Shown: positions 34,733 to 43,613 of the stretch, piece by piece | Layout: each line of letters begins with the position of its first letter | Numbering within the stretch: position 1 is the first letter of the stretch | DNA from: Mesoterricola silvestris | GTDB lineage: Bacteria; Acidobacteriota; Holophagae; Holophagales; Holophagaceae | DNA length: 64,000 nucleotides | Assembly (NCBI RefSeq): GCF_030295405.1 | Contig: NZ_AP027080.1 | Location: 2,356,001-2,420,000 of the forward strand | Direction: 5' to 3' | The notes under the pieces: model-generated | Seen by the model: only the letters and a program-made list of their open reading frames with translations | The model's database searches: none | What the model was told of the DNA's origin: nothing | Position numbers and translations under genes: made by a program

Positions 34733-37700
34733 GTGCGTAAATGGCGTTACCGGCTTTTGAGCACATCCATTAATCTGCTGTTCATCACCCTCGCCCTGGT
34801 GGGAATGCCCGGGGTTCTCCGGGCTCAGTCCTTCCAATCCAGCTTTTCCGAAGTGAAATTCGATCGGGCGAAAGGACCGGCCACCCTGAATGCGGGCGTC
34901 CAGGTGGACGTCGCCTCGGGTGCGGCGAGCCTGGAGATCCCGTTCGGCCCGGGCATCGGGCAGCGCGGGCTCACCTTCCGGCCGACCCTGAGCCTCCGGA
35001 TCGCTCCCCAGGTGGCGGTCAGTTCCATTTTCGAGACCTACGTGGCCCAGGTCAGCAGCCGCGGAACCCTGTACTACAACACGACCACCGTGGACACGAT
35101 CTACCAGCGCGGATACGGAACCTCGAGCTTCTCGCCAGGCTCCTTCGATCTGGCGCTGGGTTCAACGGATGAAACCCAGAGCGCGTACAGGCTTCCCGGC
35201 GGAGGCGGGACCCTCGTGGGCACGGTACCGCCTTCCATGACGGCCGCCGCGGCCGGGCAGCTCCTCGCGCAATTCGGCGTGTCCGGAAGCCTGGGGACCC
35301 TCGCCGGCGATGTGGGGTATCCGGCGGCGCCCTTCATCCAGGTGGGATCCACGGGCGCCTTGATTCTGGGGATCCTGGACGCCGCCGGGGACGTGCAGGA
35401 CTGGCACTACCAGGAGAGCATCGACACGAATGCCATCCAGTGCCGCTGGCCCAGGCGGATCCTGGTGGTGGAGGGGGATGTGGCCTACGAGTTCACCTAT
35501 GTGAGCCACCGATTCCGGACCCAGCTCCGTCCCTACCTCGTCAACACGTCCCGCACCTCCCTCTTCAGCGCCAACTATGCCCTCACCCACATCCGGAACC
35601 GCTTCGGGGAACGCGTCGACTTCACCTACGCTCCGGATGGGATCGGCTACACCGCCACGTGGAGCACGAACCCATCGGTCCGGATCCAGGTCGCCGTGGA
35701 GGGATCCGTGGGGGCGCCGGGCATGCCGAGCCTGGTCTCCAGCGCCTATGGCATGGGCGCCCTGACGCGGGTCCGGGTCTCCTACCAAGGCATCAGCCAC
35801 CCCGTTTCCAGCTTCCTGCTGGATCTGGGCTGCCCGAAACCCATGGAGGCGTTGACCCTGGAAACCGGAGGCGAACCGGACAGCGCCGTCACGAAGCAGC
35901 TCCACGGCCAGCGGAAAATGAACGTGGTCTGGGGCGAGGCCGCCCACTGCCTCCAGCCCGTGAAGGTCCAGCAAACGGATACGGGCGAATCCGTCCAGTT
36001 CGCGTACGCCGTGGCCGGGACCGGCGCGACCTGGGATGGCGTGACCGTTTCGCCGACCGTCCTGAGGAGCGTGACCCTGCCCAACCGGATCGTCACCCTT
36101 GACTGGAAGCCGTACACCTACCAGGCCAACAGCTCCCCCAACGCCTGGGGCATCGCCCCGTCCAGCCAGCGGCGTCCTTCCTGGGCCTTCGGCGTGTCGG
36201 GCCTGACGGATGCGGACCTGATATCCGGCTCGGAACGCGCCACCGGCTACACCCGGGTCGTGCCGCAGCTCAACTGGCTCACCGCGGTGCCGCCCGTCGG
36301 CACCGATCTGACCGAGTCCTGGGTTTCCACCGCGTTCTACACGGCCGTCACGACCCCCGACGGGCAGGTGGCCGTCCACCGGTTCGTGGAGCCCGACCCC
36401 GCGAACGGGATGCAATTCCTGGCCTACCTCAAGCACGTGGAGCGCGAGACCCGCTACTACGCGGCCGGAGTGGGTTGGGAGGCGGACCTGCCGACCCCCG
36501 ATCCCGGCGCCAGCTCGGCCTACAAGTGGGTGGTGAAGGACCGCCTCAGCGTGCACGCCCCGGGCAACGCCCGGGGGGTGCTGACGGACTACCCGGTGCC
36601 CTATGCGACCCGCACCCGCACCTGGGACAAGGATGCCCAGACCTTCACCGCGGAGGAGACGACGAACTGGGAGGCCTCCGGCCTGGGGTGGACCCAGGTC
36701 CACCGCACCACGGCGCTATCCGCCTCCCCCTCCCTCGGGTTCGACGTGTGGAATCTGGCCAGCCAGGGCGCCGGCTGGAGCTCGCCGGGGGCGGCGTCGG
36801 GCACGGAGGACCTGGTGGTCCGAACCCTCGATTCGCGGATCCCCCAGTGGCTCCTCGGCCGGGTGGCCACCGAGACCACCTCCCGGGGAACCGACGCGAC
36901 CCAGAACGGCAGCACCGCGAATCCTCCACCCAAGGTGGCCCGGGAACGGGATGGTGCCCTGAATACCCTCAGGTCCGTGACCACGGGGGACCCGGCGAGC
37001 CTTGCCGTGGTCACCACCCTGGATTACCAGGGAGCCTCGGGCCTTGCCGCCGCCGAAATGCTGAAGGCGACCCTTTCCAGTCCCAACGGCCTCGCCTTCA
37101 GCGGGAGCATGGGCGTCGCCGCCTACGGGTACGACGGCAACGGCTATCTGTCGAGCATCGGCGTCCGGCCCAACGCCGGCCTCCTCCTGACCTCGGGCCA
37201 GGACCAGGACGAAGTGGGCCGGCCAACGGCCCAGCGTGACGCCGACAACCGGACGACCACGTTCGAGTGGGACGGGGCCGGACGCCTCACCCGCATCACG
37301 CCGCCCGGCATGCAGGCCACGGAGATCGCCTACGACGACGTTTCCCACCGGGGCCTGACCGTCACCCGCGGCGCCCAGGTCCAGGCGCTCCGCTATAACG
37401 GGTACGGAGAACTCGTCCTGGAGCGTCGCCTCGACCCCAACGGCGGGTGGTCCCACCGGATCCACGGCTACGACGGCGCGGGCCGCCCCACGGGTGAAAC
37501 GGTCTGGTTGTCCGGGGACGGAGCCGACCACGAGACCCAGTGGATGCTCCCGAACCTGACCCGCCAAACGACCGTGACGGTCCCCGGGGAATCCGTCTGT
37601 AAGAAGTGGGGCGCCATCAATCCCGATACCGGCGAAAGGGCCTGCCTCCAGTGGCAGACCAGCCCGCCCACGACCACCGTGACCGCGGCGCTGTACCGGG

Positions 37701-40144
37701 GTTCTTCGCTCACCTACGATTCCCGGGGAAGGGCCGACACGTCCATCGATCCGGCCGGCCTGACCACCGTGACCGCCTACCCGGCATCGGCCGGATTCAA
37801 GAAGGTGGTGACCGTTGCCGGCACCCGCACGACGCAGTTCCTCCATGACGCCGCGGGCCGCCTGAAGGCGGTCACGGACGCCCTGGGCCAGGTGGCCGCC
37901 TACGGCTACGACGCCTCGAACCGCCTCGTCAGCGTGAGCCAGTCCAGCGGTTCCCACAGCCAGGCCCGGTCCTGGACCTACAACGCGCTGGGCTGGCTCA
38001 CCTCGCTGGAGCAGCCGGAAAGCGGCACCACCACCTATTCCGGATTCACGGTCGCGGGCCGGCCCCAGGTCACGGACTACAACGGCAGGTCCGTGACGGC
38101 CACCCCCGACGGGCTGGGCCGGGTGCTTTCCGTCGTTTCCAGCGACGGCACCGTGAACCAGAGCTTCACCTATGACACGGCGCCCGGCGGCAGAGGCAAG
38201 CCCGCCTGGAGCCAGGATGGGCAGATCCAGGCCACGTACGGGTACGACGGCACCACCGGGCGGCTCAGCACCTTGACGACCCTGGCCGCGGGCCAGAGTC
38301 TCACCCAGACGCTGGGCTACGACGCGTATGGCAACCGGACCTCGGGTTCCACGGGGCACGCGGACTGGACCCAAAGCTATTTCGAAGCCGCCGGCCTCCC
38401 CAGGCTCCTCTCGAGCGGAGGCCAGACCATCGCGGACAGCAGCGACTGGTCGACCAGCTTCGAGCCGGTGAGCTGGCTTCCCCGGGCCGTGGCCTACGGA
38501 AACGGGGCATCCAGCCACTTCTCCTACGGCCCGGACCAGATGCGGCTGGGGACCCTGGAGCACTTCGGTGCGGGAAACGCCGCCCTGGAGCGCTGGGGCT
38601 ACGCGTACGATCCCGCCGGGAACCTGGCCCAGGTCCTGGATCTCAGGACCCTGGAGACGGACGTGTTCGGCTATGACGCGCTCAATCGCCTCGTCTCCGC
38701 CACCCTCCAGAGTCCGAGTTACGGCCCGCAGAGCCAGACCTTCACCTACGACGCCTTCGGGAACCGGATCAGCGGAGCGACCACCAGCCCGGGAACCGTT
38801 TGCCCCTCCACGGCCTACGTGAGTTTCGATCCCAACGATGCCGCGCTGTGGGGCCACAACCGTCTGCCCGTTCAGATGGCCAACGGCGCCTACACCGGCG
38901 CCCAGTACGATGCCCAGGGAAACCTCACCCAGGTCTTTGAGCGCCCCGGGGAGTCGGGCAAGGTGATCACCCTGGGCTACGATGCCCTGGGCCGGGTGAC
39001 CTCGGTGGAGCATTCCTCCCGCGGGGTCCAGGAGCGGTACCAATACCGTGCCGACGGCCTGCGCACCGTCATCCAGGACTATCTCGGGGGGACCTACCAG
39101 AAATCCCGGATTCAGCTCTACAATGATGCCCGGCAGCTGGTGAGCCAGTGGGAGGTCAGTCCCAGCGGATCCTTGACATGGACGCGTGACGTCTTCTACG
39201 TGGGCACCCAGGGCACGGCGGAACGGGATTCCGCAGGCCTCCACGTCACCCAGGTGGACCACCTGGGAAGCCCCCGGGTGGTCACGGGCCCCGCGGGGAC
39301 GGTTGAATCGCGGCAGAAATACCTGCCCTTCGGTGAACTCCTCGAGCAGTCGGGGACCTTCCGGACAGCGAAGGGGTTCACGGGGCACGAGCAGACGGAT
39401 GCATCGGGGCTGATCTACATGCAGGCGCGGTTCTACCTGCCGCAATACGGACGGTTCGCGAGCCCCGATCCGGCCAGGGACCAGCACTTCGAGTTCACGC
39501 AGAGCTGGAACATCAACAGCTACGTGCAGAACAATCCGGTCATGACCACGGACCCCACGGGACTGGCGAGGGAGGAGGAAAAGGATAAGAACAAAACGAC
39601 CTCTGCTACGAAGGCGGATAGTGGGGTTCCCACCGCAGGGGCGGGGGCCAGCGAAAATGAGAATGCTGGAAGACGGCGGCAGGATGAGGAAAAGCGGTCG
39701 CAAGCAGGAACGGCAGGGACGACATCGTGGAGTCCTAATCAACCACTCCCTAAGGACCCAAGCGGGCTTGGACCCGATTGGCAACAAGATAAGGGGCACA
39801 AGAACCCAAATGGAGAAAAGTGGGTTGATGACAAAACCGGTGAGAAGCTTGATTTCGACCGAGCCCAGCCTGGCAAAGGTGGAGAAAAAGAAAATGATCA
39901 CTGGCACTACACCCCACCAGGGCAGGACAAGAAAGGGAAGGAGCATTATCAGCCTGGCGATGTGATCAAGCCTGATGCCAAACCTTCCGACGCTAAGTCG
40001 CGAACTTCACGCATCATGGACTTCCTGAGGTCCATTCCTCCCAAGCCAATTGCCGAAGCGGGGACAGCTGCGGTCATCACATACATCATTGTAAGTGAAG
40101 GGTCGAGAATCATCCCTGCGAGGAACTTGGTGCCTGTTCCCTAG
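34733..40144 (+). CDS. Rhs/YD-repeat polymorphic toxin protein
   Basis: A very large secreted protein of about 1,800 residues. GTG 34733 is preferred since AGGGGGAG lies 4 nt before it; ATG 34715 would add six residues without a ribosome site. A signal peptide (STSINLLFITLALVGMPGVLRA) is followed by a beta-rich N-terminal domain and then many YD repeats from about nt 37,100 (GYDGAGRPTGE, YDAYGNRTSG, YDALGRVTSVE). The conserved Rhs core end follows: VDHLGSPRVVTGPAG, GLIYMQARFYLPQYGRFASP and NNPVMTTDPTGL (about 39,240-39,570). Rhs proteins wrap a toxin tip in this shell. The last 190 residues, from 39,567, are the variable tip: DWQQDKGHKNPNGEKWVDD, a DHWHY motif and a final hydrophobic helix. 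I cannot name that toxin. Codon use turns AT-rich exactly at the tip. Confidence 0.92.
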   Translation: MRKWRYRLLSTSINLLFITLALVGMPGVLRAQSFQSSFSEVKFDRAKGPATLNAGVQVDVASGAASLEIPFGPGIGQRGLTFRPTLSLRIAPQVAVSSIFETYVAQVSSRGTLYYNTTTVDTIYQRGYGTSSFSPGSFDLALGSTDETQSAYRLPGGGGTLVGTVPPSMTAAAAGQLLAQFGVSGSLGTLAGDVGYPAAPFIQVGSTGALILGILDAAGDVQDWHYQESIDTNAIQCRWPRRILVVEGDVAYEFTYVSHRFRTQLRPYLVNTSRTSLFSANYALTHIRNRFGERVDFTYAPDGIGYTATWSTNPSVRIQVAVEGSVGAPGMPSLVSSAYGMGALTRVRVSYQGISHPVSSFLLDLGCPKPMEALTLETGGEPDSAVTKQLHGQRKMNVVWGEAAHCLQPVKVQQTDTGESVQFAYAVAGTGATWDGVTVSPTVLRSVTLPNRIVTLDWKPYTYQANSSPNAWGIAPSSQRRPSWAFGVSGLTDADLISGSERATGYTRVVPQLNWLTAVPPVGTDLTESWVSTAFYTAVTTPDGQVAVHRFVEPDPANGMQFLAYLKHVERETRYYAAGVGWEADLPTPDPGASSAYKWVVKDRLSVHAPGNARGVLTDYPVPYATRTRTWDKDAQTFTAEETTNWEASGLGWTQVHRTTALSASPSLGFDVWNLASQGAGWSSPGAASGTEDLVVRTLDSRIPQWLLGRVATETTSRGTDATQNGSTANPPPKVARERDGALNTLRSVTTGDPASLAVVTTLDYQGASGLAAAEMLKATLSSPNGLAFSGSMGVAAYGYDGNGYLSSIGVRPNAGLLLTSGQDQDEVGRPTAQRDADNRTTTFEWDGAGRLTRITPPGMQATEIAYDDVSHRGLTVTRGAQVQALRYNGYGELVLERRLDPNGGWSHRIHGYDGAGRPTGETVWLSGDGADHETQWMLPNLTRQTTVTVPGESVCKKWGAINPDTGERACLQWQTSPPTTTVTAALYRGSSLTYDSRGRADTSIDPAGLTTVTAYPASAGFKKVVTVAGTRTTQFLHDAAGRLKAVTDALGQVAAYGYDASNRLVSVSQSSGSHSQARSWTYNALGWLTSLEQPESGTTTYSGFTVAGRPQVTDYNGRSVTATPDGLGRVLSVVSSDGTVNQSFTYDTAPGGRGKPAWSQDGQIQATYGYDGTTGRLSTLTTLAAGQSLTQTLGYDAYGNRTSGSTGHADWTQSYFEAAGLPRLLSSGGQTIADSSDWSTSFEPVSWLPRAVAYGNGASSHFSYGPDQMRLGTLEHFGAGNAALERWGYAYDPAGNLAQVLDLRTLETDVFGYDALNRLVSATLQSPSYGPQSQTFTYDAFGNRISGATTSPGTVCPSTAYVSFDPNDAALWGHNRLPVQMANGAYTGAQYDAQGNLTQVFERPGESGKVITLGYDALGRVTSVEHSSRGVQERYQYRADGLRTVIQDYLGGTYQKSRIQLYNDARQLVSQWEVSPSGSLTWTRDVFYVGTQGTAERDSAGLHVTQVDHLGSPRVVTGPAGTVESRQKYLPFGELLEQSGTFRTAKGFTGHEQTDASGLIYMQARFYLPQYGRFASPDPARDQHFEFTQSWNINSYVQNNPVMTTDPTGLAREEEKDKNKTTSATKADSGVPTAGAGASENENAGRRRQDEEKRSQAGTAGTTSWSPNQPLPKDPSGLGPDWQQDKGHKNPNGEKWVDDKTGEKLDFDRAQPGKGGEKENDHWHYTPPGQDKKGKEHYQPGDVIKPDAKPSDAKSRTSRIMDFLRSIPPKPIAEAGTAAVITYIIVSEGSRIIPARNLVPVP

Positions 40145-40166
40145 CCATTAATGATTCGGGTGTGAG

Positions 40167-40568
40167 ATGAAAATCCAAGAACTTGACCAACATTTACCTA
40201 ATGGTATTCACGATGCCGAACTGTATTCCCTCAATGTGGATTTCAAGGCGAAATCCATCAAGATGTTGATAAATTTTTGGATTGGGAATCTCGGTGGATC
40301 AAATCAAGAAATGTATCGGATGGGTGAACTGGATGTAATAAATTTTTCGGTATTTTCCATTGACCCCCCTGATCAAGGCTATCCCTTCATTCCCAATGGG
40401 GATCCATTAACCATCACCAGTTGCCAGCCATCGGAGGGTACCCTTAAGGGCTACAATGCCATATTGAAACGACTGCCGGCGGATTCGGGCGGTATTGGTT
40501 TCTTTGTGGAAGAGTGGAATTCGTTTATCCATATCATTGGAGGTGATGTATACCTAAAATGGAATTAG
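40167..40568 (+). CDS. Putative immunity protein for the Rhs tip
   Basis: A 133-residue soluble protein beginning 22 bp after the Rhs stop codon, the usual place of the cognate immunity gene. It starts MKIQELDQHLPNGIHDAELYSLNVD; the HDAEL motif is common in several small immunity families. No signal peptide or membrane segment is present, so it should neutralise a toxin acting in the cytoplasm. Base composition is clearly AT-richer than the Rhs core. No family name is assigned. Confidence 0.72.
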   Translation: MKIQELDQHLPNGIHDAELYSLNVDFKAKSIKMLINFWIGNLGGSNQEMYRMGELDVINFSVFSIDPPDQGYPFIPNGDPLTITSCQPSEGTLKGYNAILKRLPADSGGIGFFVEEWNSFIHIIGGDVYLKWN

Positions 40569-40678
40569 TCATCTTGGGGTTGTAAGAACTGGCTCTTTGA
40601 TAATCTTTGTCGCAAGCAGACCAGAAATCCTTGCCTGTTGTCTTCGATCCAGAGACCAAGCGTTTCGAAGGCATTTAG

Positions 40679-41092
40679 GTGGGACCAACAGTCACCGGCT
40701 CGGTACCCTCCACGAAAGGCGGAGGCAAGCTAGATAAGGAGAAATTCGTCAGGTTTGCTACTGCAAATGCTAAAGCTAAATCACAAGGACGTTGTGCAAT
40801 GGCTATCCGGAAGGGGCTAGAAGCAGGGGGACTAAGCACAAATGGTCGCCCGGGAGACGCGAAGGATTACGGCCCATTCTTAGAGCGCCTCGGAGCCTCG
40901 GCGGTTGGCGCTAGCGGAAGCCCTCCACAGACAGGTGATATCGCGGTTTTCGGTGGAAATGATTCACATCCGCATGGCCAAATTGAGACTTTCAATGGGA
41001 GTGGATGGGTTTCTGATTTCAAACAAAATAATTTCAATCCTTATCGAACAGATCCTACCCCAAGTCAAATTTTCAGGTTTCCCGATACCTGA
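40679..41092 (+). pseudogene. Displaced amidase-like toxin tip (orphan Rhs cassette)
   Basis: A 137-residue reading frame with no start of its own that looks natural: a TAG stands directly before the first GTG, and the same frame continues upstream of it as LPVVFDPETKRFEG to a TAA at 40601. The body resembles cysteine amidase effectors of the CHAP/NlpC-P60 kind: GRCAMAIRKGLEAGG (putative nucleophile Cys), PPQTGDIAVFGG, and HPHGQIETFNGSGWVSDFKQ (putative catalytic His). Such effectors cut peptidoglycan stems. It follows the first immunity gene and precedes a periplasmic immunity candidate, as in displaced Rhs C-terminal cassettes. It is probably silent unless recombined onto an Rhs core. Confidence 0.65.
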
Positions 41093-41161
41093 TAGTATAT
41101 TCCTTCCCGAAGGAGTCCCGGGGTCAGCAAGTGCTCTCTATAGAAGAATAAAAAGGTGCCT

Positions 41162-41716
41162 ATGTTCAGATCTGCAGTGTTTGGTCGAATTGCCCTAGCT
41201 TATGGGATGGGGATTGCTTTGCCCATCTCACTTTCAGCGCAACCCGCGCGACCAGTTGCGGCAACATCCAATATCGAGAGCTTCGTGCAAAATTTTTACA
41301 ACTGGTATGCACCCATGGCAATTCGAGGTGGTGGTGACCAATCAGCCTGGGAAGTCGCGATCAAGAAAAAGGGAAGTCTATTTACTCCGCAGCTTCTCAA
41401 AGCGCTGAAAGCTGATTCAGATGCGCAAGCGAAAACGCCGGGAGAAATCGTAGGGATTGACTTCGATCCGTTCTTAAGCAGCCAAGACCCCGTAAAACGT
41501 TACGTAGTTGGCAAGGTCGTTCAGGACGGTGACAAGTATTTAATTGAAATTTTTGGAGTCCAGCCCGGAAAAATGAAGGAAAGACCTGACGTAATTGCAG
41601 AAGTAACCGCATTAGAAGGGAAATTTCAATTCAGTAATTTTAATTATCAAAAAAATCGCGATTTGCTTGATGTATTAAAGAAGCTCGCGGCGGATCGTGC
41701 AAGGCCTCAAAAATAG
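41162..41716 (+). CDS. Periplasmic immunity candidate (DUF3828-like)
   Basis: A 184-residue exported protein. ATG 41162 has AAGG seven bases upstream. The signal peptide (AYGMGIALPISLSAQ) directs it to the periplasm. The segments FVQNFYNWYAP, GIDFDPFLSSQDPVKRYVV and a C-terminal beta-rich part resemble DUF3828 (YbjP/YqhG-like) proteins, several of which accompany peptidoglycan-amidase effectors. Location beside the amidase-like tip and export to the compartment where that toxin would act support an immunity role. The family assignment is by eye. Confidence 0.7.
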   Translation: MFRSAVFGRIALAYGMGIALPISLSAQPARPVAATSNIESFVQNFYNWYAPMAIRGGGDQSAWEVAIKKKGSLFTPQLLKALKADSDAQAKTPGEIVGIDFDPFLSSQDPVKRYVVGKVVQDGDKYLIEIFGVQPGKMKERPDVIAEVTALEGKFQFSNFNYQKNRDLLDVLKKLAADRARPQK

Positions 41717-41721
41717 GTAGT

Positions 41722-42643
41722 TATCCGGCTCGGAACGCGCCACCGGCTACACCCGGGGGGTGCTGACGGACTACCCGGTGCCCTATGCGACCCGCACCCG
41801 CACCTGGGACAAGGATGCCCAGACCTTCACCGCGGAGGAGACGACGAACTGGGACGCGTCCGGCCTGGGGTGGACCCAGGTCCACAGCACCACGGCGCTA
41901 TCCGCCTCCCCCTCCCTCGGGTTCGACGTGTGGAATCTGGCCAGCCAGGGCGCCGGCTGGAGCTCGCCGGGGGCAGCGTCGGGCACGGAGGACCTGGTGG
42001 TCCGAACCCTCGATTCGCGGATCCCCCAGTGGCTCCTCGGCCGGGTGGTCACCGAGACCACCTCCCGGGGAACCGACGCGACCCAGAACGGCAGCACCGC
42101 GAATCCCCCACCCAAGGTGGCCCGGGAACGGGATGGTGCCCTGACAGGATCCACGGCTACGACGGCGCGGGCCGCCCCACGGGTGAAACGGTCTGGTTGT
42201 CCGGGGACGGAGCCGACCACGAGACCCAGCGGATGCTCCCGAACCTGACCCGCCAAACGACCGTGACGGTCCCCGGGGAATCCGTCTGTAAGAAGTGGGG
42301 CGCCATCAATCCCGATACCGGCGAAAGGGCCTGCCTCCAGTGGCAGACCAGCCCGCCGACGACCACCGTGACCGTGGCGCTGTACCGGGGTTCTTCGCTC
42401 ACCTACGATTCCCGGGGAAGGGCCGACACGTCCATCGATCCGGCCGGCCTGACCACCGTGACCGCCTACCCGGCATCGGCCGGATTCAAGAAGGTGGTGA
42501 CCGTTGCCGGCACCCGCACGACGCAGTTCCTCCATGACGCCGCGGGCCGCCTGAAGGCGGTCACGGACGCCCTGGGCCAGGTGGCCGCCTACGGCTACGA
42601 CGCCTCGAACCGCCTCGTCAGCGTGAGCCAGTCCGATATTTAG
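41722..42643 (+). pseudogene. Scrambled second copy of Rhs core DNA
   Basis: Three blocks nearly identical to the upstream Rhs gene, joined with internal deletions. Positions 41722-41757 match 36222-36257; 41752-42144 match 36570-36962; 42147-42634 match 37458-37945. The first junction lies in a shared CCCGGG. The second shifts the reading frame, so no Rhs product is possible. Only a handful of base differences were seen per block (for example GAGGCCTCC to GACGCGTCC at the start of the second). The copy ends abruptly at SQSDI-stop where low-GC DNA begins. It can serve as homology for cassette exchange with the full gene. Confidence 0.88.
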
Positions 42644-42709
42644 TAGCATAACACTCCATAATGTTGTCGTTTATGCTAATGGGTCCACTCATAAACCGGG
42701 GGAATAGCC

Positions 42710-42937
42710 ATGTCGAAAACTACCGTCGCCATTTTTTCTCTTATTTTTTTGGGTTTTAGTGAAATGTATGCTCTGTATCGGTTGCTTTTTGCTCTGTGGA
42801 TGACTGCCTATCCAATGGTTGACCATGGAGCCTGGAGGAAATCTGCCTATGGATGGCTAGGAACAAGCATAGGTATTGGCTTCTTGTTTATTGCCATTCT
42901 TGTTTGGGCAATTCGTCAAAAGGGTCGGCATGCCTAG
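42710..42937 (+). CDS. Small two-helix membrane protein in the Rhs cassette region
   Basis: A 75-residue protein with a GGGGGA ribosome site. Two hydrophobic helices (VAIFSLIFLGFSEMYALYRL and GWLGTSIGIGFLFIAILVWA) flank a short loop with MVDHGAWRKSAYG. The DNA is AT-rich like the other cassettes. Because it follows the second Rhs core copy, it may be an orphan membrane immunity protein whose toxin has been lost. No family is recognised. Confidence 0.6.
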   Translation: MSKTTVAIFSLIFLGFSEMYALYRLLFALWMTAYPMVDHGAWRKSAYGWLGTSIGIGFLFIAILVWAIRQKGRHA

Positions 42938-43030
42938 TATTTCGTGTCGCAAACAACCAGTGCCTTGCATTTTGATGCAACAACGGGGCTGGCCTGGATT
43001 CAAACGAACCGAGTGAACATGCGTTTTCCC

Positions 43031-43176
43031 GGGGAGCCCCATGATCGTCACGCCGCCCACCGCCCAGCAGAGAAGGCATGCCGCAGCAGACCCCCCAGGC
43101 CCAAGGAGGGTGGCTTTCCGTCGGCGCAGCTTTCCTGCGCCATTGAACGGGGGCGAAGGTCCGGGACTCGGACGAT
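43031..43176 (+). repeat. Dispersed intergenic repeat, copy R4 (5'-truncated)
   Basis: Only the 3' two-thirds of a unit. Similarity to R5 begins at GGGGAGCCCC (43031), right where the AT-rich Rhs cassette DNA ends. The hairpin is GGCGCA-GCTTTCC-TGCGCC (43123-43141). A second small hairpin GTCCG-GGACT-CGGAC (43159-43173) follows. It ends 15 nt from the stop codon of the minus-strand STAS gene. Confidence 0.7.
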
Positions 43177-43191
43177 TCCTTGGTGACCTTC

Positions 43192-43527
43192 CTAGAACCC
43201 CGCCAGCGCCTCGGCCTCGGTGTCCTTGACCTCGAAGACGGAGTGGAGGCTGGTCATCTGCATAAGGTTGAAGATCCTGGAATTGAGGCCGCAGATGCGG
43301 AGGCTGCCCTGGCGGTTCTTGATGGAGGTGTAGCAGCCCACCAGTTCGCCCAGGCCCGAGGAATCCAGGACGGAGACCTTGGTGAAGTCGATGAGGATCT
43401 TGCGGTTCCCCTTTTCCAGGCACTGCCGCACGGCTTCGCCCAGCTCCTGGTCGCCGTCGCCCAGGGTGACCTTGCCCTGGGGGGCGAGGATGTGGACGCC
43501 ATTGACATCCCGTTCCTGGATTTTCAT
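43192..43527 (-). CDS. STAS-domain anti-sigma-factor antagonist
   Basis: A 111-residue cytoplasmic protein of the SpoIIAA/RsbV type. The phosphorylation loop is VSVLDSSGLGELVG, with the conserved Ser at the usual site. The N-terminal beta-strand pattern (VHILAPQGKVTLGDGDQEL) and C-terminal helix also fit. In known systems a kinase/anti-sigma factor phosphorylates the Ser to control release of sigma. No partner kinase or phosphatase is adjacent. It has a strong AAGGAGG ribosome site and stands as a single gene. Confidence 0.92.
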   Translation of the reverse strand: MKIQERDVNGVHILAPQGKVTLGDGDQELGEAVRQCLEKGNRKILIDFTKVSVLDSSGLGELVGCYTSIKNRQGSLRICGLNSRIFNLMQMTSLHSVFEVKDTEAEALAGF

Positions 43528-43613
43528 GCTGCCTCCTTGCGTTGAACGTTGCCTGACCATGAGGAATCCGGAGGGATCCGTCAAGGGGTTGGATGAAAAT
43601 TTCAACCGGTTCC

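Noticed and set aside
36716-39946. A 1,076-codon open frame antisense to the Rhs gene
   Set aside because: It is the shadow of biased GC-rich codons in the Rhs frame; it has no ribosome site, signal or domain, and its sequence shows only Gly/Val/Arg-rich noise.
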